This document shows positions 1 to 11,041 of a stretch of DNA of 31,404 nucleotides, one piece after another. Each line of letters begins with the position of its first letter. The stretch's first letter is position 1. Under the pieces are notes generated by a model. The model searched no databases. It was not told the DNA's origin and was given only the letters and a program-made list of their open reading frames with translations. This DNA is from Thoreauomyces humboldtii. Taxonomy: Eukaryota > Chytridiomycota > Chytridiomycetes > Spizellomycetales > Powellomycetaceae. The position numbers were made by a program, and so were the translations under genes. Location: assembly GCA_027596035.1 (NCBI GenBank), contig JADGJA010000191.1:1-31404 (forward strand), given 5' to 3'.

Positions 1-333
1 CCCCTCTGCATCCTTGTAGACCGGATCTTCCGCATGCGCAGGGCCATCAACCTCAGCAGTCAGCAGACGGAACTCGAGCCCAAGGATCACACCAAGCCTC
101 ACGAGGTAAAAACCCCACGTTTTTTTATTTGGTCGTGGGGGGAGAAGAGCCACGACCACGTACACAGCACTTGCGCTGATGCGAACGGGAATCGGTTATT
201 TTTATAGGACGTTCCATACCTCAGCCCTCTCATCACCCTCGTGGAGAACGAGATCGCGACAAAGGAGTCCTTCGACCACCTCAGCTCCATCCCAGCTCAC
301 TTGCTCAAAAGGAACAACTCCACCGCCGTTTGA
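1..333 (+). CDS. 3' end of an unidentified protein gene (partial)
   Basis: Two exons are visible, 1-105 and 208-333, joined by an intron that begins GTAAAA at 106 and ends TATAG at 207. The spliced frame is open from the window edge and ends at TGA 331-333, giving about 77 C-terminal residues. The second exon starts DVPYLSPLITLVENEIATKE, which looks like a conserved structured segment, and the tail NNSTAV is polar. The acceptor at 224 was rejected because it shifts the frame away from the stop used here. I do not recognise the family. The gene converges on RVS161. The upstream part lies outside the window, so no function is proposed. Confidence 0.6.
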
Positions 334-691
334 GACTCGCCACCGCCCCACCGATGCTTGCTCCCTCTCGTCAGGATTCTTTTCTTTTTCTCAAATACAC
401 TCTTTCTAATATCCGAACCCGACATCTTCTCGGAAGGACGAAAGGATACGCGGAGGATCTGGAGGATCTGGGGCGGGACGTTGAGATGCAATCGGATTTG
501 TTTGGAACCAAAAAAAAAGAAGAAAAGGAGGGGTTGGGCGAGGCGAAGATGACGGAAAGAGACAGGAGAACGTGGAACATCATGTTGCGGACGAAGGGTT
601 CGAGAGGGAAACGAGAGAGAGAGAGTTTCTGACGGGGGGCAAACTGGGCCGTGGGAAGAGAGCGACACTCGTCGTATGGGCGCTCGTTTTT
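334..691. other. convergent intergenic stretch
   Basis: This holds the 3' flanks of the preceding + gene and of RVS161. It contains a purine-rich stretch with an A-run near 510-525 and a GAGA-rich stretch near 605-630. Short open frames occur on both strands but they overlap one another and show no recognisable protein pattern. I see no gene here. Confidence 0.5.
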
Positions 692-1636
692 TCAATGCGA
701 CGCACATATGGTCAACTCCCTCATCTGCATCAACACGTCCTCGACCTGCCCGTCCAACGGCTTGGCGTCGTTCGGGAACGCGTCCCGGATGCCGTCCAGC
801 TTGGCGTGGGCCTGCTCGTTGAACCTCAGCTGACTCTTGGCCAAGGCGGCGAAGCAGGGATCCAGGTACGGGACCCTCATGGCCACGAGTCGGGGGATCT
901 CGGTGACCAGCAGGTCGTTGTAGTGGGCGTAGACGTCCCTGGCGGCCTGGGAGTCGGCCTCGGCTCGCGGCAGACGCGTGGGGTCGTCGGAGGGACGTTC
1001 CACGAGCTTCCGGGTGGCGCTCCGGACTCGGTCGTAGTCGAGGAGCTTCTTTGCTCGGATCTTGCGCGCCTCGTTAAAGTCTGGGAACACTGCCACGAGC
1101 TTCCCCAGGGGATCGAGGACTGCCACCCGGTAGTTCGTGTCCTGGGGAAAAACACGGTGACGAAAAAAGGGCGTGAGCGGGGGGTGGTGGGTCGGTAGTT
1201 GTTGTTCTTTTGGCACCCTATTACCAGCTCTGTCCTGGCCTCCTCGTCCAGCTTGGTGACGGCCAGCTTGTACTGGTTCCCTGCGTACCCGAGGGGCGAA
1301 CCCTCCTCGTAGAACGAGTTGATCGTCTCTGCGATGCGCTGCTGGGCGAGGGTCATTCCACGCACGGCGTCCAGGTAGCCTTTCGCTTCGCGGTGGAGGT
1401 TCTCTGCTTTGTTCTCGAGACTGTTGCACGTGTGAAGATCATCAATCGTCAGCAACAAAAAAAGAGCGATTCCCAACGTATGGGATCCCCAAGCGGTGCG
1501 TGCAACGTGTTTACGATTTGAGTCTCTTTTCCTCCTCCTCGAACTCCCTGTCGATGGTCTTGTCGACTGCTCCTGTTGATTGCAGGACGGTCGTGGTTGC
1601 TCGACTGACTGCCTTCTTGAGCCCGTGCCAGCTCAT
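692..1636 (-). CDS. RVS161: BAR-domain protein Rvs161/Hob3
   Basis: Exons on the minus strand are 1636-1515, 1420-1225 and 1141-692, giving 255 aa. The start reads MSWHGLKKAVSRATTTVLQS, typical of the N-terminal amphipathic helix of Rvs161. The first exon ends in EFEEEEKRLKS, and the BAR helices follow with AENLHREAKGYLDAVRGMT, KLLDYDRVRSATRKLVERPS and RVPYLDPCFAALAKSQLRF. The end, QVEDVLMQMRELTICASH, matches the family's usual end, and the length is normal (about 265 aa in yeast). There is no SH3 domain, which separates it from Rvs167. Family knowledge: Rvs161 dimerises with Rvs167, bends membranes and drives vesicle scission and actin-patch function at the plasma membrane. The ATG at 1636 lies within a longer open frame whose upstream part is not family-like, so 1636 is preferred. 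The gene is divergent from the DTWD1-like gene. Confidence 0.93.
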
Positions 1637-2123
1637 GCTTTCTTTCGTTCGTGGAAGGGGTTTGCAATGTACGGTGTGGAGCGTCCAGAGAAGAATGCTT
1701 GGGTGGCGGCGATGCGAGAGAGGTCCTGGGATGCAGACGCGTGGGGAGTGCCTAGGGCAATGTAGTGAGAGCCTTCGGGGCCCCGTAAACAAGACCGAGA
1801 ACAAGGCTTGGTGTTGTTTCGTCGCGACAACCTGGAGGAACAGCAAGGGCCAAGGGACGTACGGCCATGGAGGGATGACGGAAGCCGCCAACTCTCTCCC
1901 TCTCTCACTGAGTCTCACCGAGTCTCACACACACACACACACACACGTTGGTCATTGGGTGCACAGCCAGCAGACCTTTCTCTCTGGTGCTCAAGAGAAC
2001 GCACAGCCATGTTGCCATCTCGGACCTTCCCTCTGCGCAAAACAAAACCTTTTGCTTCCTCTCCCCGACGAGTCTTGTTCCCTGTACCTACCTTATACTA
2101 CTACTACTACTACACACAACAAG
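1637..2123. promoter_or_regulatory. divergent promoter region of RVS161 and the DTWD1-like gene
   Basis: These 487 bases separate two start codons that point away from each other, so both promoters must lie here. It contains a CA dinucleotide run (1926-1946), a CT-rich stretch, and a CTA trinucleotide run (2096-2113) directly before the DTWD1-like ATG. I see no clear TATA box. Long open frames cross it, but they are extensions of the first exons in this stop-poor DNA and are not supported as coding. Confidence 0.55.
1926..1946. repeat. CA dinucleotide microsatellite
   Basis: This is an uninterrupted run of about ten CA units between the divergent genes. Such a run is expected to vary in length between strains. 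Confidence 0.9.
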
Positions 2124-3243
2124 ATGTCCGAGACGACAGCAGCGACGGAGCGACAGCAAGGAGAGGAAGCTCCCATCATCATCCCTCCCTCGGATACATC
2201 GGTCCTCCCCGACCCCTCCTCCTCCTCCTCCTCCTCCTCCACCTCTTCCACTCCGACCCAGCAGCAAGACCCATTCCGAGACTTCACCATTTCAGACGAC
2301 TCTGCCATCACCCACCTGCACGACCAACCCAGAGTCCAATGTCCATCCTGCTCCAAGGCCCGGAAGCTGTTCTGTCCCGCGTGCGGGATCCCACTGGGAC
2401 ACGTTCCTCCCAAAGTCTCGCTTCCAATCGACGTCATCATCGTCAGGGACCCCAGGGAGACGGAGGCCAAGAGCACCAGCGTGCATGCTCAGATCCTGGC
2501 AAAGGACAACGTGGCCGTCAAGGTGCAGTCTCATTCGAGAGTGAAACAGTAGCAGGACAATGTCACAGGGAAATGTCGGGTCGGCTGACCATGGGAGATG
2601 TGGGCAGGTGGAGAACATCGTGCGGTTGCCAGGCGGGAAGCAGAGGGAAGAGGTGTCGGTCGCTCACTACCACGATCCGGAACGGGTCCTGCTCCTGTTC
2701 CCCTCCGACGACGCCTTGCCTCTCGCCGAGATCCCAGACCTGTCGAGGTTCGATCGGTAAGGTTCCCACACCCACACAGTCAGTCTGCGCTCTGCTCTGC
2801 TCTGCTCTGAGTGCTCTGCCTCTTGCCTCTGCTGTGTTCCTGGGCCCGGAAATTTGACCCGATCCTCTTTTTTTTTTTCTTCTTCCTCTTCGCGCGTCGA
2901 CAGACTGGTGGTGTTGGACGGGACGTGGCGACAGGGAAGGGCCATGGCCGGCTCCATCGCTTCCCTCCCCTTCCAGCACGTCAAGATCGCCACGAGGACC
3001 ACGCTCTTCTGGCGTTACCAACCCTTCGGAGACCACTGTCTGTCCACCATCGAGGCCATATACTGGTTCTTTCGCGACTACCATGCGGCCGCCTGCAAGG
3101 ATGAGGTCTACGACGGGAGATACGACGATCTGCTGTGGTACTTCAGGATGCAGTGGAGGCTCATCCAGGATTCCTATCGGAACAACCCGGAAAAGACGTT
3201 CACGGACAGGAAGTTGGATGCGAAGGCGTACATCAGGTATTAG
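2124..3243 (+). CDS. DTWD1: DTW-domain tRNA-uridine aminocarboxypropyltransferase, DTWD1 type
   Basis: Exons are 2124-2522, 2608-2756 and 2904-3243, giving 295 aa, close to human DTWD1 (about 304). The first 60 residues are low complexity, with a Ser run encoded by a TCC repeat (2215-2241). A four-Cys zinc-like cluster, CPSCSKARKLFCPAC, sits at about residues 73-88. The DPRET segment (about 109) matches the family's HP-E region. The defining motif LDGTWRQ is at about 187-193, followed by FWRYQP and CLSTIEAIY. Family knowledge: DTW proteins transfer the 3-amino-3-carboxypropyl group of SAM to uridine in tRNA, giving acp3U; DTWD1 acts at position 20. The ATG at 2124 starts MSETTAATERQQ; upstream in-frame codons run through the promoter repeats and were not used. 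The gene ends 105 bases from the DPH1 stop codon, tail to tail. Confidence 0.88.
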
Positions 3244-3348
3244 ATGGCTCACGGAGGGGCCCAACGAGGGTTCTTTACTTTTTTTTGGTGTGAAAGCTAT
3301 GTACATATGGATATGGAAAAAAAAAAAGAAAGAAAGAGGAAGCGTCGG

Positions 3349-4977
3349 TCATACGGCGAGAGCCTCTACGGCCCGTACCAACGACGCGTCCTTGCCTCCC
3401 GTCGCTGCTCCATCCCTCGCGATCGGTCTCCTTCCCCTGGGTCCACCACCGACGACGAGCTTTGGCGCGTGGTTGGGCGTCCACGGACCCAACGAGTCCC
3501 TGGCGTAAAAGTCCATCGGATAGCGATCCTGCCAGTCCACGCTCTTCAGCACCACAGCCGCCTCGTAGGGCGTCAGGAGCGGCTTCTCGAACGCGTAGCC
3601 CCAGTCGATCGAGAGTCTCGGACACGCGATCTGGACCCACGCGTCGATGTGACGGAACTGGGCGAGCTTGGACGGGAAGATCTCGGACAGGAGGACGGTC
3701 GTGTGGGGGATCGAGAGGGCGTCGAACGTGCTTTTCAGATACTTCGGGAGAAGTGAAACAAAGAGAAGGGGGGGTTGGAGACCGATCGCACGGTATAAAA
3801 AAAAAAAACAAAGGAAGGAGTCGTCTCTTACGTCTAGCACCTTGGGACTCCCCTGTCTCCCCAGCGTTCCCATGATGAGACCGAAATGCTTGGCGTTCTT
3901 GGCCGTCTCGATGGCATGTTTCCTCAACGCGTGCATCTCGTCGTGCTCGTACCTTTCCCTGGTGAACTTCTTGCTGTACGGATCGTACCGATACGCGGGA
4001 AGGTGGGGGTTGGCGATCATGATGGCCTCGAGATGGAACCTCCCGTCGCCGAGATACACCAAGGCGTCGTACCCCTCCAACCTCGGAGCCGTGCATCCGA
4101 GGACCTCGCCGGGCGACAGGGGTCTCGACTGAGGCACGAGGAGGGTGTAATCCGCTTCCAACCTCGTCTTTGCGTCCTGCAGCGACGTGAGGAACTGCAC
4201 GGTGGCGACCATGACCAACCTGGTCCCACCCTCGAAGTTGTGTCTGACCGTGTCCACGAAGTGGAACGCGTCGATGCCGATGTCGACAAAGACGTACATT
4301 GTCTTTATGGGCGTGACGTCGACGGGGACCAGACACGAGTGACCGTAGTGGACCATGAAGTCGCACCCCAACGCCCTGGCCGTGTAGTCGTCCACGCAGC
4401 AGGCCCCGTAGGTCACGTCTCCCATGACCACCGTCTCCACGTTCGCGAACTCGTACAGGATGTCGCTGATGGCGAGCGCGAACATGAGGAGTCCCTCGGG
4501 GAACTGGAGGGCCGTCTTCGTGGCTGTGGATCGACGGAGGGCCCAGATGGTCTTGTGGATCTCAAAGTTGTAGTTGGAGGGCAACGACTTTATGGCTGCA
4601 TTCAGGGCGGCATCGTTGAGGATCTCTGGGGGAACGGCGTTGGCTATTCGAGACGTGGATGCGCGTGGAGAGGCTGGGAGATGACCGGAACGGGAGTTAG
4701 CTCGGGGTGTGCTTGAGTGAGATCGATTGATGGAGCATGCAGGCTTACCCTGAACAACCGAGTCCTCGATGCTTCCTCCGCTGCTGCCTGCATTGCCTGC
4801 CTGGTCTTCCTGTTGCTGTTTCCGCCGCCCTGCTCCGACGAAGCGTTTACGTGCTTGAGCTGTTCGTGCCGAGGGTTCGGTGGTGGTAGTGGTGATTGGG
4901 GTGGTGATGGATGAGGAAGGAGCGGCTGCGTCTGGAGGAGTGGGTTGCGAAGCGTCTGACTCTGTGAGGTCTGCCAT
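3349..4977 (-). CDS. DPH1: diphthamide biosynthesis protein 1 (2-(3-amino-3-carboxypropyl)histidine synthase subunit)
   Basis: Exons on the minus strand are 4977-4749, 4643-3832 and 3741-3349, giving 477 aa. Family hallmarks in order: [129 protein letters not shown] and [20 protein letters not shown]. The three conserved cysteine segments that hold the 4Fe-4S cluster are all present (GACC, GCT, ACPR). Family knowledge: Dph1-Dph2 cleaves SAM non-canonically to a 3-amino-3-carboxypropyl radical and attaches it to a histidine of eEF2, the first step of diphthamide. The start at 4977 has a good context (ACCATGGCA); an in-frame ATG at 5064 reads through likely leader sequence. Both introns (105 and 90 bases) are multiples of three with no stop codon, so retention would keep the frame. 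Confidence 0.94.
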   Translation of the reverse strand: MADLTESDASQPTPPDAAAPSSSITTPITTTTTEPSARTAQARKRFVGAGRRKQQQEDQAGNAGSSGGSIEDSVVQGKPACSINRSHSSTPRANSRSGHLPASPRASTSRIANAVPPEILNDAALNAAIKSLPSNYNFEIHKTIWALRRSTATKTALQFPEGLLMFALAISDILYEFANVETVVMGDVTYGACCVDDYTARALGCDFMVHYGHSCLVPVDVTPIKTMYVFVDIGIDAFHFVDTVRHNFEGGTRLVMVATVQFLTSLQDAKTRLEADYTLLVPQSRPLSPGEVLGCTAPRLEGYDALVYLGDGRFHLEAIMIANPHLPAYRYDPYSKKFTRERYEHDEMHALRKHAIETAKNAKHFGLIMGTLGRQGSPKVLDVRDDSFLCFFFLYRAIGLQPPLLFVSLLPKYLKSTFDALSIPHTTVLLSEIFPSKLAQFRHIDAWVQIACPRLSIDWGYAFEKPLLTPYEAAVVLKSVDWQDRYPMDFYARDSLGPWTPNHAPKLVVGGGPRGRRPIARDGAATGGKDASLVRAVEALAV

Positions 4978-5796
4978 GGTAATGGTTCTGGTGGAAATGC
5001 GCTGTGGGGAAAAAAAAAGAAAGGCCTGGGGGAAAAAGGCAGAGAGAGAGGATGAGTCATGCATGCATGGCCGCCCTCGAGCCCCTCGTTCAATATGGTA
5101 TGGTACCGGTACAGATACCTTGATGCAGGTACAGGGACTGTACGCTCAGTCCAAGCTCAATGAATCCGAGTCACTAGATAATAACTCTTCCTTGGCGCCC
5201 TCCAATCTTGCTCTCGTTGTATGCTGCTGAAAAGGTTCTTTTGTGTCTTCTCGACACCACGGCCGAGTGGTGTCGGCAGTATGTATACTTGTATGTTTCG
5301 ACAAATCGGTGTAGCAGGGGTTACCCGTCATGGGAAGATGTGGATCCAGGTGGGATGGATCCGGGCTAGGCAGGAATCTACCAGATCTCTAGACCATCTC
5401 TTCAGTTTTCCATCAAAGAGTTCACACACCCGTTCTGTCAAAGACTATGATGCTTTCCATCGGTTGCCTCTCGAGCAGCGAATGTCACGATATCCGATTC
5501 AAGCAATGCTTAGAGGATCCAAGTCGTCCCAGGCAGATAGTACGTGCCCGACCTCTGTTTGCCTATATAGCGAAAGGATGGGTTGAGATTATTTGTACTG
5601 TAGTTGCGTTGCAGTAGGCCCAGCCAATCAGCAACCTCCAGTTCACTGTGGCCAAATCAGGAAGCGGGCGGTGGGTTGTTTGCGTGCTGCTGTCGAGGAA
5701 AGCGCAGCCCCTTTCATCATGCGTTGGCTTCGGTATTATAGAACCCACCCCGCCAGCACGACCCCTCTCTCCTACAAGCCCCCATCTCGTAGCAGA
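4978..5796. promoter_or_regulatory. divergent promoter region of DPH1 and calnexin
   Basis: These 819 bases separate two outward-facing start codons. A GTAC-rich cluster at 5102-5143 includes the palindrome TACCGGTA. On the calnexin side there is a CCAAT box at 5624-5628, a TATATA at 5564-5569, and an AT-rich TATTATA at 5734-5740 about 60 bases before the ATG. I looked for an ER stress element (CCAAT-N9-CCACG) and did not find a full match. No open frame here resembles a protein. Confidence 0.55.
5104..5111. promoter_or_regulatory. TACCGGTA palindrome in a GTAC-rich cluster
   Basis: This perfect 8-base palindrome lies about 130 bases upstream of the DPH1 start. Within the next 35 bases there are further GTAC words (GTACAG, CTGTAC). 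The same palindrome occurs at 10870, 20109 and 31075, always between genes. A role as a transcription-factor site is inferred only from recurrence and position. Confidence 0.35.
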
Positions 5797-7948
5797 ATGA
5801 AGTTCAACTACATCGTACCCGCATCCCTCGCTCTCCTCTCAGTCGTCGCTGCCGAGGAGGCTCACGTCGTCGACAACGAGACCACCCCCGTCGTCCACTT
5901 TGCGGTGCGTTGTTTTCCAAGATCGTCACCCATTTGCAGCCATCGTCCGCGTTCCACCGTAATTGAGTCAGGTCATTGATTCGTTCTTCTTGCCTCAAAC
6001 AGCCCACCAAGATCGTTGCCCCCTTCCTCGAGCAGTTCACAACCGGCTGGGACCAGCGATGGATCCCATCTCACTCCAAAAAGGTCGTGGACGGAGTGGA
6101 GGATGAGGATCTCCTTCAGTACCGGGGAACCTGGTCCGTCGAGGACCCCACCGTGGTCACCATCGCCGGTGACCGAGGACTGGTCGTCAAGGACGCCGCA
6201 GCTCACCACGTAAGCCTTGGCAGCATGGTTCTGGCCACGCTCGGGCTGCAGAGTCGTTCGGCTGACTTTTGTTCTCAGGCCATCACCGCGGTGTTTGACG
6301 AGCCCATCGACTCGACCAACAAGGCCTTTGTCGCGCAGTACGAGGTCAAGCTGCAGAACGGCCTCGAGTGCGGAGGTGCCTACATGAAGCTCCTCACCGC
6401 GGACAGCTCCTTCGACTCTGGCAAATTCACCGACAAGACTCCCTTCACCATCAGTAAGGAAGTTGATGTTTTGCACGATGGGAAGTATGCCCAAGCTAAT
6501 CTTTCTTTAGTGTTTGGACCCGACAAGTGCGGAATGACCAACAAGATCCACTTCATTTTCCGCCACAAGGTGAGCTATCAACAAGTTATGACGCTCCATC
6601 GAGGCCGTTTTGAACCTTTCTGTATTTCTTTCGATAGAACCCTGTCACTGGCGAGTTTGAGGAGAAACACCTCACGTCGCCCCCAGCAGCGAAGACCGAC
6701 AAGAACACCCACCTGTACACGCTTATCGTCAATCCCGATCAGTCCTTCAGGATCTTGGTCGACAACGAAGAGGTCAAGAAGGGGTCCCTTCTTACCGACT
6801 TCAGCCCCGCCGTCAACCCACCTCAGGAGATCGAGGACCCCGAGGACCACAAGCCTACAACCTGGGTTGACGAGGCAACGATCGTCGACCCCGAGGCGGT
6901 CAAGCCTGCCGATTGGGACGAGGAGGCGCCCCTGGAGATCCTTGACGAGGACGCAAAGAAGCCTTCCGACTGGCTTGATGATGCTCCTGCCTCCATCCCT
7001 GACCCTGAGGCCGAGAAGCCAGAGGATTGGGATGACGAGGAGGATGGTGACTGGGTCGCCCCTACCGTCTCGAACCCCGCGTGCGAGAAGGCATCTGGAT
7101 GCGGCGAGTGGAAGCGACCAACCAAGCGCAACCCTGACTACAAGGGCAAGTGGAAGGCACCGCTCGTCGACAACCCTGCCTACAAAGGTGTGTGGGCTGC
7201 TCGCAAGATTCCCAACCCTGCATACTTTGAGGACAAGACCCCATCGAACTTTGAGAAGATTGTAAGTTTCACTGGGATTTTAGTATGGCGAGGACAATCA
7301 CTGACGCACGTAGTGTAGGGAGCTATTGGATTCGAGATCTGGACCATGCAGAACGGCATCCTCTTCGACAACGTTTACGTTGGCCACAGTGCAAAGGACG
7401 CTAAGAAGCTTGCTGATGAGTCTTTCGTGGTCAAGTCGAAGATTGAGCAGAAGGCCGAGAAGGCTGCTGAGAAGGTTGCGGAGGCCGCCAAGCCAGTGAA
7501 AGAAAAGGTGTGTGCTTCGTGTGAGGATTTGCAATCGCATTGTGACTGACCCTAGCAACGAAATCAGGCAAACGCTGCGCTCGACTCGATCAGCTCCTTC
7601 AAGGATGTTGCCCTCGAGAAGCTCAACTCCTTCCGGGATCGTTTCCAAGTCGCCGGCCCTGTCGAGGCTGCCAAGGATCACCCTCTCGTCGTCGCCGGTC
7701 TCCTCGCCTCCATCCTCCTTCCCCTCCTCGCTCTCTCCTCCCTCTTCGGTGGTGGCTCCAAGAAGCCTACCAAGGCCGTCGTCGCGCCCGGCAAGAAGTC
7801 GGCCAAGGCAAGCCCCGTGGTCAAAGAGACCATCACTGCCACCCCTGTCGTGGCTGCCGACGGAACCGAAGGTGTCCTCCTCACAGACACCAAGACCGTC
7901 GAAAAGCCTGCCGTCAAGCGCACCAATACCAAGAAGACCACCGAGTAA
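5797..7948 (+). CDS. CNX1: calnexin, ER lectin chaperone
   Basis: Seven exons (5797-5904, 6003-6209, 6279-6453, 6511-6569, 6638-7261, 7319-7507, 7568-7948) give 580 aa. A signal peptide ([19 protein letters not shown]) opens the protein. The luminal lectin domain has the paired cysteines in [13 protein letters not shown] and [13 protein letters not shown]. The P-domain arm carries four motif-1 units ([31 protein letters not shown]) and four motif-2 units ending in NPAC, NPDY, NPAY and NPAY. The lectin fold closes with [20 protein letters not shown]. One membrane helix ([19 protein letters not shown], about residues 495-515) leads to a basic, Lys/Thr-rich cytosolic tail of about 60 residues. 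Family knowledge: calnexin binds monoglucosylated N-glycans on folding glycoproteins and recruits a disulfide isomerase through the P-domain. All splice junctions keep phase. Confidence 0.95.
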
Positions 7949-8404
7949 GCAGGCGTATCCTGCCTTCTCGATCTCTTCAAATTCTCTCCCGCTTCAACTG
8001 TAAAAGCTTTGTTCAACACCACCACTACCTTTGGTATAACTCGTAAACGCACGCCGAGCGAGGACGCATCTTCTTTTTGCCCTGTATGATATGATATCGA
8101 AATCAATGTTTTTCACTATGACGTTTCGAGCTGGAAGTAGTGTTGAGGGTATCAGAGATTCAGCGGGCGTTGTGCTGAGAGAGTGCTGCTGCGCGACGAA
8201 AGTCACATTATGGGGAAACTCCAGTACGCGCTGCCTTTGTCTGTCCATTTATCGTCGACTTTCGCGTTCCTCGGCTAACAACACACAAAGGCTCTGTCTG
8301 AATGCACGTTCTGAGCTGCGCGTTTCGCCCATCTCAATCATCGGCATTACCCAGGATACAAGGACGTTCCTGACCGTCGTCGTCGCAACGTCACGTCGTC
8401 GACC
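7949..8404 (+). promoter_or_regulatory. calnexin 3' flank and promoter of the next gene
   Basis: These 456 bases lie between the calnexin stop codon and the next + strand ATG. The sequence ATGATATGATATCG near 8085-8098 is AT-rich. The last 40 bases before the ATG contain several CGTCGTCG words. I see no TATA box with confidence and no separate gene. Confidence 0.4.
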
Positions 8405-10375
8405 ATGATCCCTCCGTCCCCGGCTGCATCTTGCTCGTCTCCGATTATCCCGACAACGGTCGGAGAAATGTCGTCGTCCGCCATTCCACCTGTGCGCAGA
8501 GCATCTGCCAACGACATCTTTGCGGCACCTGGCGTCGTTCGTCGCCGGAAAGCACCTCCCTTGCGTCCTCTCTCCATCTCGTGCCACAACCTCCAGTCCT
8601 TCGCCCAGCAGCAGGTGCAGCAGCAGATCGAACAGCAGCAGCCACATTCTCCTTACCAAATCGGCAGTCCTCTTTCGGCGGCGGGATCCCAGGGTCAGCA
8701 GCATCATCACCACTATCACCACCACTACCATCATCATCACCATCATCCTCACAGCAGGAAGCAGATGGGAATGCATCGATGTCCGAGCGTTCCTCCATCT
8801 CCGCTTACGGCTGCCGCGGGAGGTATCATGAGTCCCCTCCCGATAGCTCCCATGAGTCCGATGATCATGCCACACTCCATCCAACAACAGCAACAGCAAC
8901 AGACAAGAGACAGCAGTCCGATCCCAATGTCAAGTCTCATGCTCTCACCGCATCAAGTGCCATCCCAGCAGATGGCTGCGGCCGCCGTGACGCCTCGCGC
9001 CACCAGTCCGCACCGTCCGCAGTCCGACTCGATCGTGCCCAGCGGTGCTCCTACCCCCGGGAACACTTCTCCGGTCCCCAGCGCCGCTCCAAGGTCCCCT
9101 GTCATGGACATGGACATGGACGTCGTCGCTTCGCGTACGGTTGCTGCGCAACCTACGCCGACCGTTCCCCCGACCGTCAACACTCACAGAGTGTACGAGA
9201 GCAACAGGAGGAGACTGGTTCTTCTCCGTGATGCCTACATGAGGACTCCCGAAGGTCACTTCGAGGCTTGTTCCGAACTCAAGGATTGGTGTGATGATAG
9301 GAGAGCTTATGCACCTGAGATCGCGCCTGACTTGGATTTAACGCTGCGGGTAGGTGTCAATGCACTGAGATGTTGATTGTTGATTTCTTGCCTGTTTTAA
9401 CCGATTGTTTCTGACGCATGTAGGCTGCGGCGGAAAGAGGTCTAATGCCTGGCTTCAACCCCGACGTTGCGCTCGCAATCTTCGAAGTTGTCACTCGTCA
9501 TCGCGCCATGACCGAGTTGGCTGCAGGTGAGACTTCCTTGGCATCCTATGCCATACTCCCACATGCTTGCTGACACGTTATGTTTTTTTATCACTCGCCC
9601 TGCAGAAAACTGCAGGATGTACGCAGACTCTCTCTTATCCTTCATCAAGGCCCGCGACTCGGCACGAGCCCGGTTCGCCACCCCGAGCATGAGCTCGGGA
9701 CTCGCTGGTCCCGTTGCCGTCCCGTCCGGTAGCAGCAGCGGCAGCAACGTCGGAGGTGGATACAGCTCCCCGGTCCCCCCGAGTCCCTATCAGCCCTTCT
9801 TCACGGCTCCACCTCCCTCCACACTGCGTCGACACCACAGCGTCGTCAAGAAGGAACAGTCCCTGTCCCTCTCCCTACCTCACTCGAGTTCCATGTCCAC
9901 CGCCAACCTCACGGACTGGACCACGGGAACCCCGTTCTCGACAGGTTCGCACCACTCGTTCCAAGACCACGCCGCGGCCGCTGCGGCCGCCGAGGGGTTC
10001 TCGACCGCGGGATGGGAGGACAGCTTCAACGTGGGAGCCAACGGCGGCATGGACGCCGGTGGTGGTGGTGGTGGTGGCAATGGCGCTGCCATGTCGTACG
10101 GTCGCATGGGCGAAGGCTTCCTGGACGCCTCGTCCATGGACTTTACGGCTTTCGCAGATTTCTCGTCCCAGTCTTCTTCGACCTCTTCGGGACTCCAGCA
10201 GAAACGCAGCGGCGGCGGAAACACCGGTGGTGGTGGTGGAGAGCAGGAGACGTCCACGAGCGTCACTGGTGGTGGCGATGGTGGTGGTGGTGAGCGGGAG
10301 GACAAGGAAGGTGGGGACAAGGATCCCATGACGGCCTTCTTGAACGGGATGGCGGCCGATTGGCCCTCCTCGTGA
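8405..10375 (+). CDS. low-complexity protein with a conserved helical core; family unknown
   Basis: Exons 8405-9349, 9424-9526 and 9606-10375 give 605 aa. Residues 1-260 are Ser/Pro/Gln-rich with Gln runs, a His-rich tract from CAC/CAT repeats (8698-8752) and an MDMDMD run. A compact, charged, probably helical core spans about 261-373. It begins RVYESNRRRLVLLRDAYMRT, contains WCDDRRAYAPEIAPDLDLTL and ends near SFIKARDSARARF. All three exons contribute to it, which supports the splicing. The rest is Ser/Gly-rich with three Gly runs (GGT repeats) and ends DPMTAFLNGMAADWPSS. There is no signal peptide or membrane helix. Gln/His/Gly-rich arms around a small core are common in fungal transcription regulators, so a nuclear regulatory role is possible, but I recognise no DNA-binding domain. 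Confidence 0.75.
8698..8752 (+). repeat. CAC/CAT trinucleotide repeat coding for His
   Basis: This imperfect trinucleotide tract encodes a run of His with a few Tyr inside the low-complexity protein. It is a likely site of length variation and could bind metal. Confidence 0.8.
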
Positions 10376-10869
10376 GATGGTGAGATGAGATGATGATGCT
10401 AGGAAAACGGATGCGCTGCAGTTTTATGTACATAGTGGGGGGAGACAGTGGGATGTGGGATGAGAGTGGGTGGGACACTGGGGAAGTGGAGGGAGCGGGG
10501 GATGTGGGTTTTTGGGATCGCCCTGACAGCTTTTGTATACTTCTGTGCCCAGAAGGGAGCTCTTGTAATGTAGTCTGATGTATTTACCGAAAAATAACGC
10601 GATCCTCGAACATTGGAACATTGGAACAAGGACCGGTTTCTTCAGGCTCAGGGCCGCAAGGCCTCAGAGCAACCTATTGGGTCACTCTGCCGGCACTTCT
10701 CGACAGCCCTTACGCACCTAGCCAAAGCTTTGGTCAGATGTAAGGGTCCTATGGCAGGCATTTCTCGACTAACATCATGGTAGCTTGAATCCTCATCGCT
10801 TCTTCGCACTTGACTCCTGCGGATGGCAAAAGTCCGACAGCCGGCCAGTGGGAAGCTACCCTTGAGCCC

Positions 10870-10877
10870 TACCGGTA
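10870..10877. promoter_or_regulatory. TACCGGTA palindrome
   Basis: This is the second copy of the recurrent intergenic palindrome, followed directly by CCGG. No gene start is close by. Its function is unknown. Confidence 0.3.
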
Positions 10878-11034
10878 CCCGGTTTGACGGTGGCTGGCTA
10901 CTCAACTCTATCTCGCTGGTCAAAGTTGTCCTTGGCTTCCACGCGTCGATACAAGTACCTTGTTCCGTGTCCCATGCGCGTCGCTGCGTTCAGACAAGAG
11001 AACAAGATCATGTCCTAGCTATGCGAGAAGGGAG

Positions 11035-11041
11035 TATAAAA
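11035..11041 (+). promoter_or_regulatory. TATA box without an obvious gene
   Basis: TATAAAA sits in a GGAG..GAAG context much like the box at 21490. No open frame of recognisable quality follows within several hundred bases. It may serve a non-coding or very short transcript. Confidence 0.3.

Noticed and set aside
1500..2123. In-frame upstream extension of the DTWD1-like gene
   Set aside because: It overlaps the RVS161 first exon and runs through CA and CTA repeats; the ATG at 2124 directly after the repeat is the natural start.
4978..5064. Longer DPH1 start at 5064
   Set aside because: The added residues are Ser/Phe-rich and unlike the family; the ATG at 4977 has a strong context.
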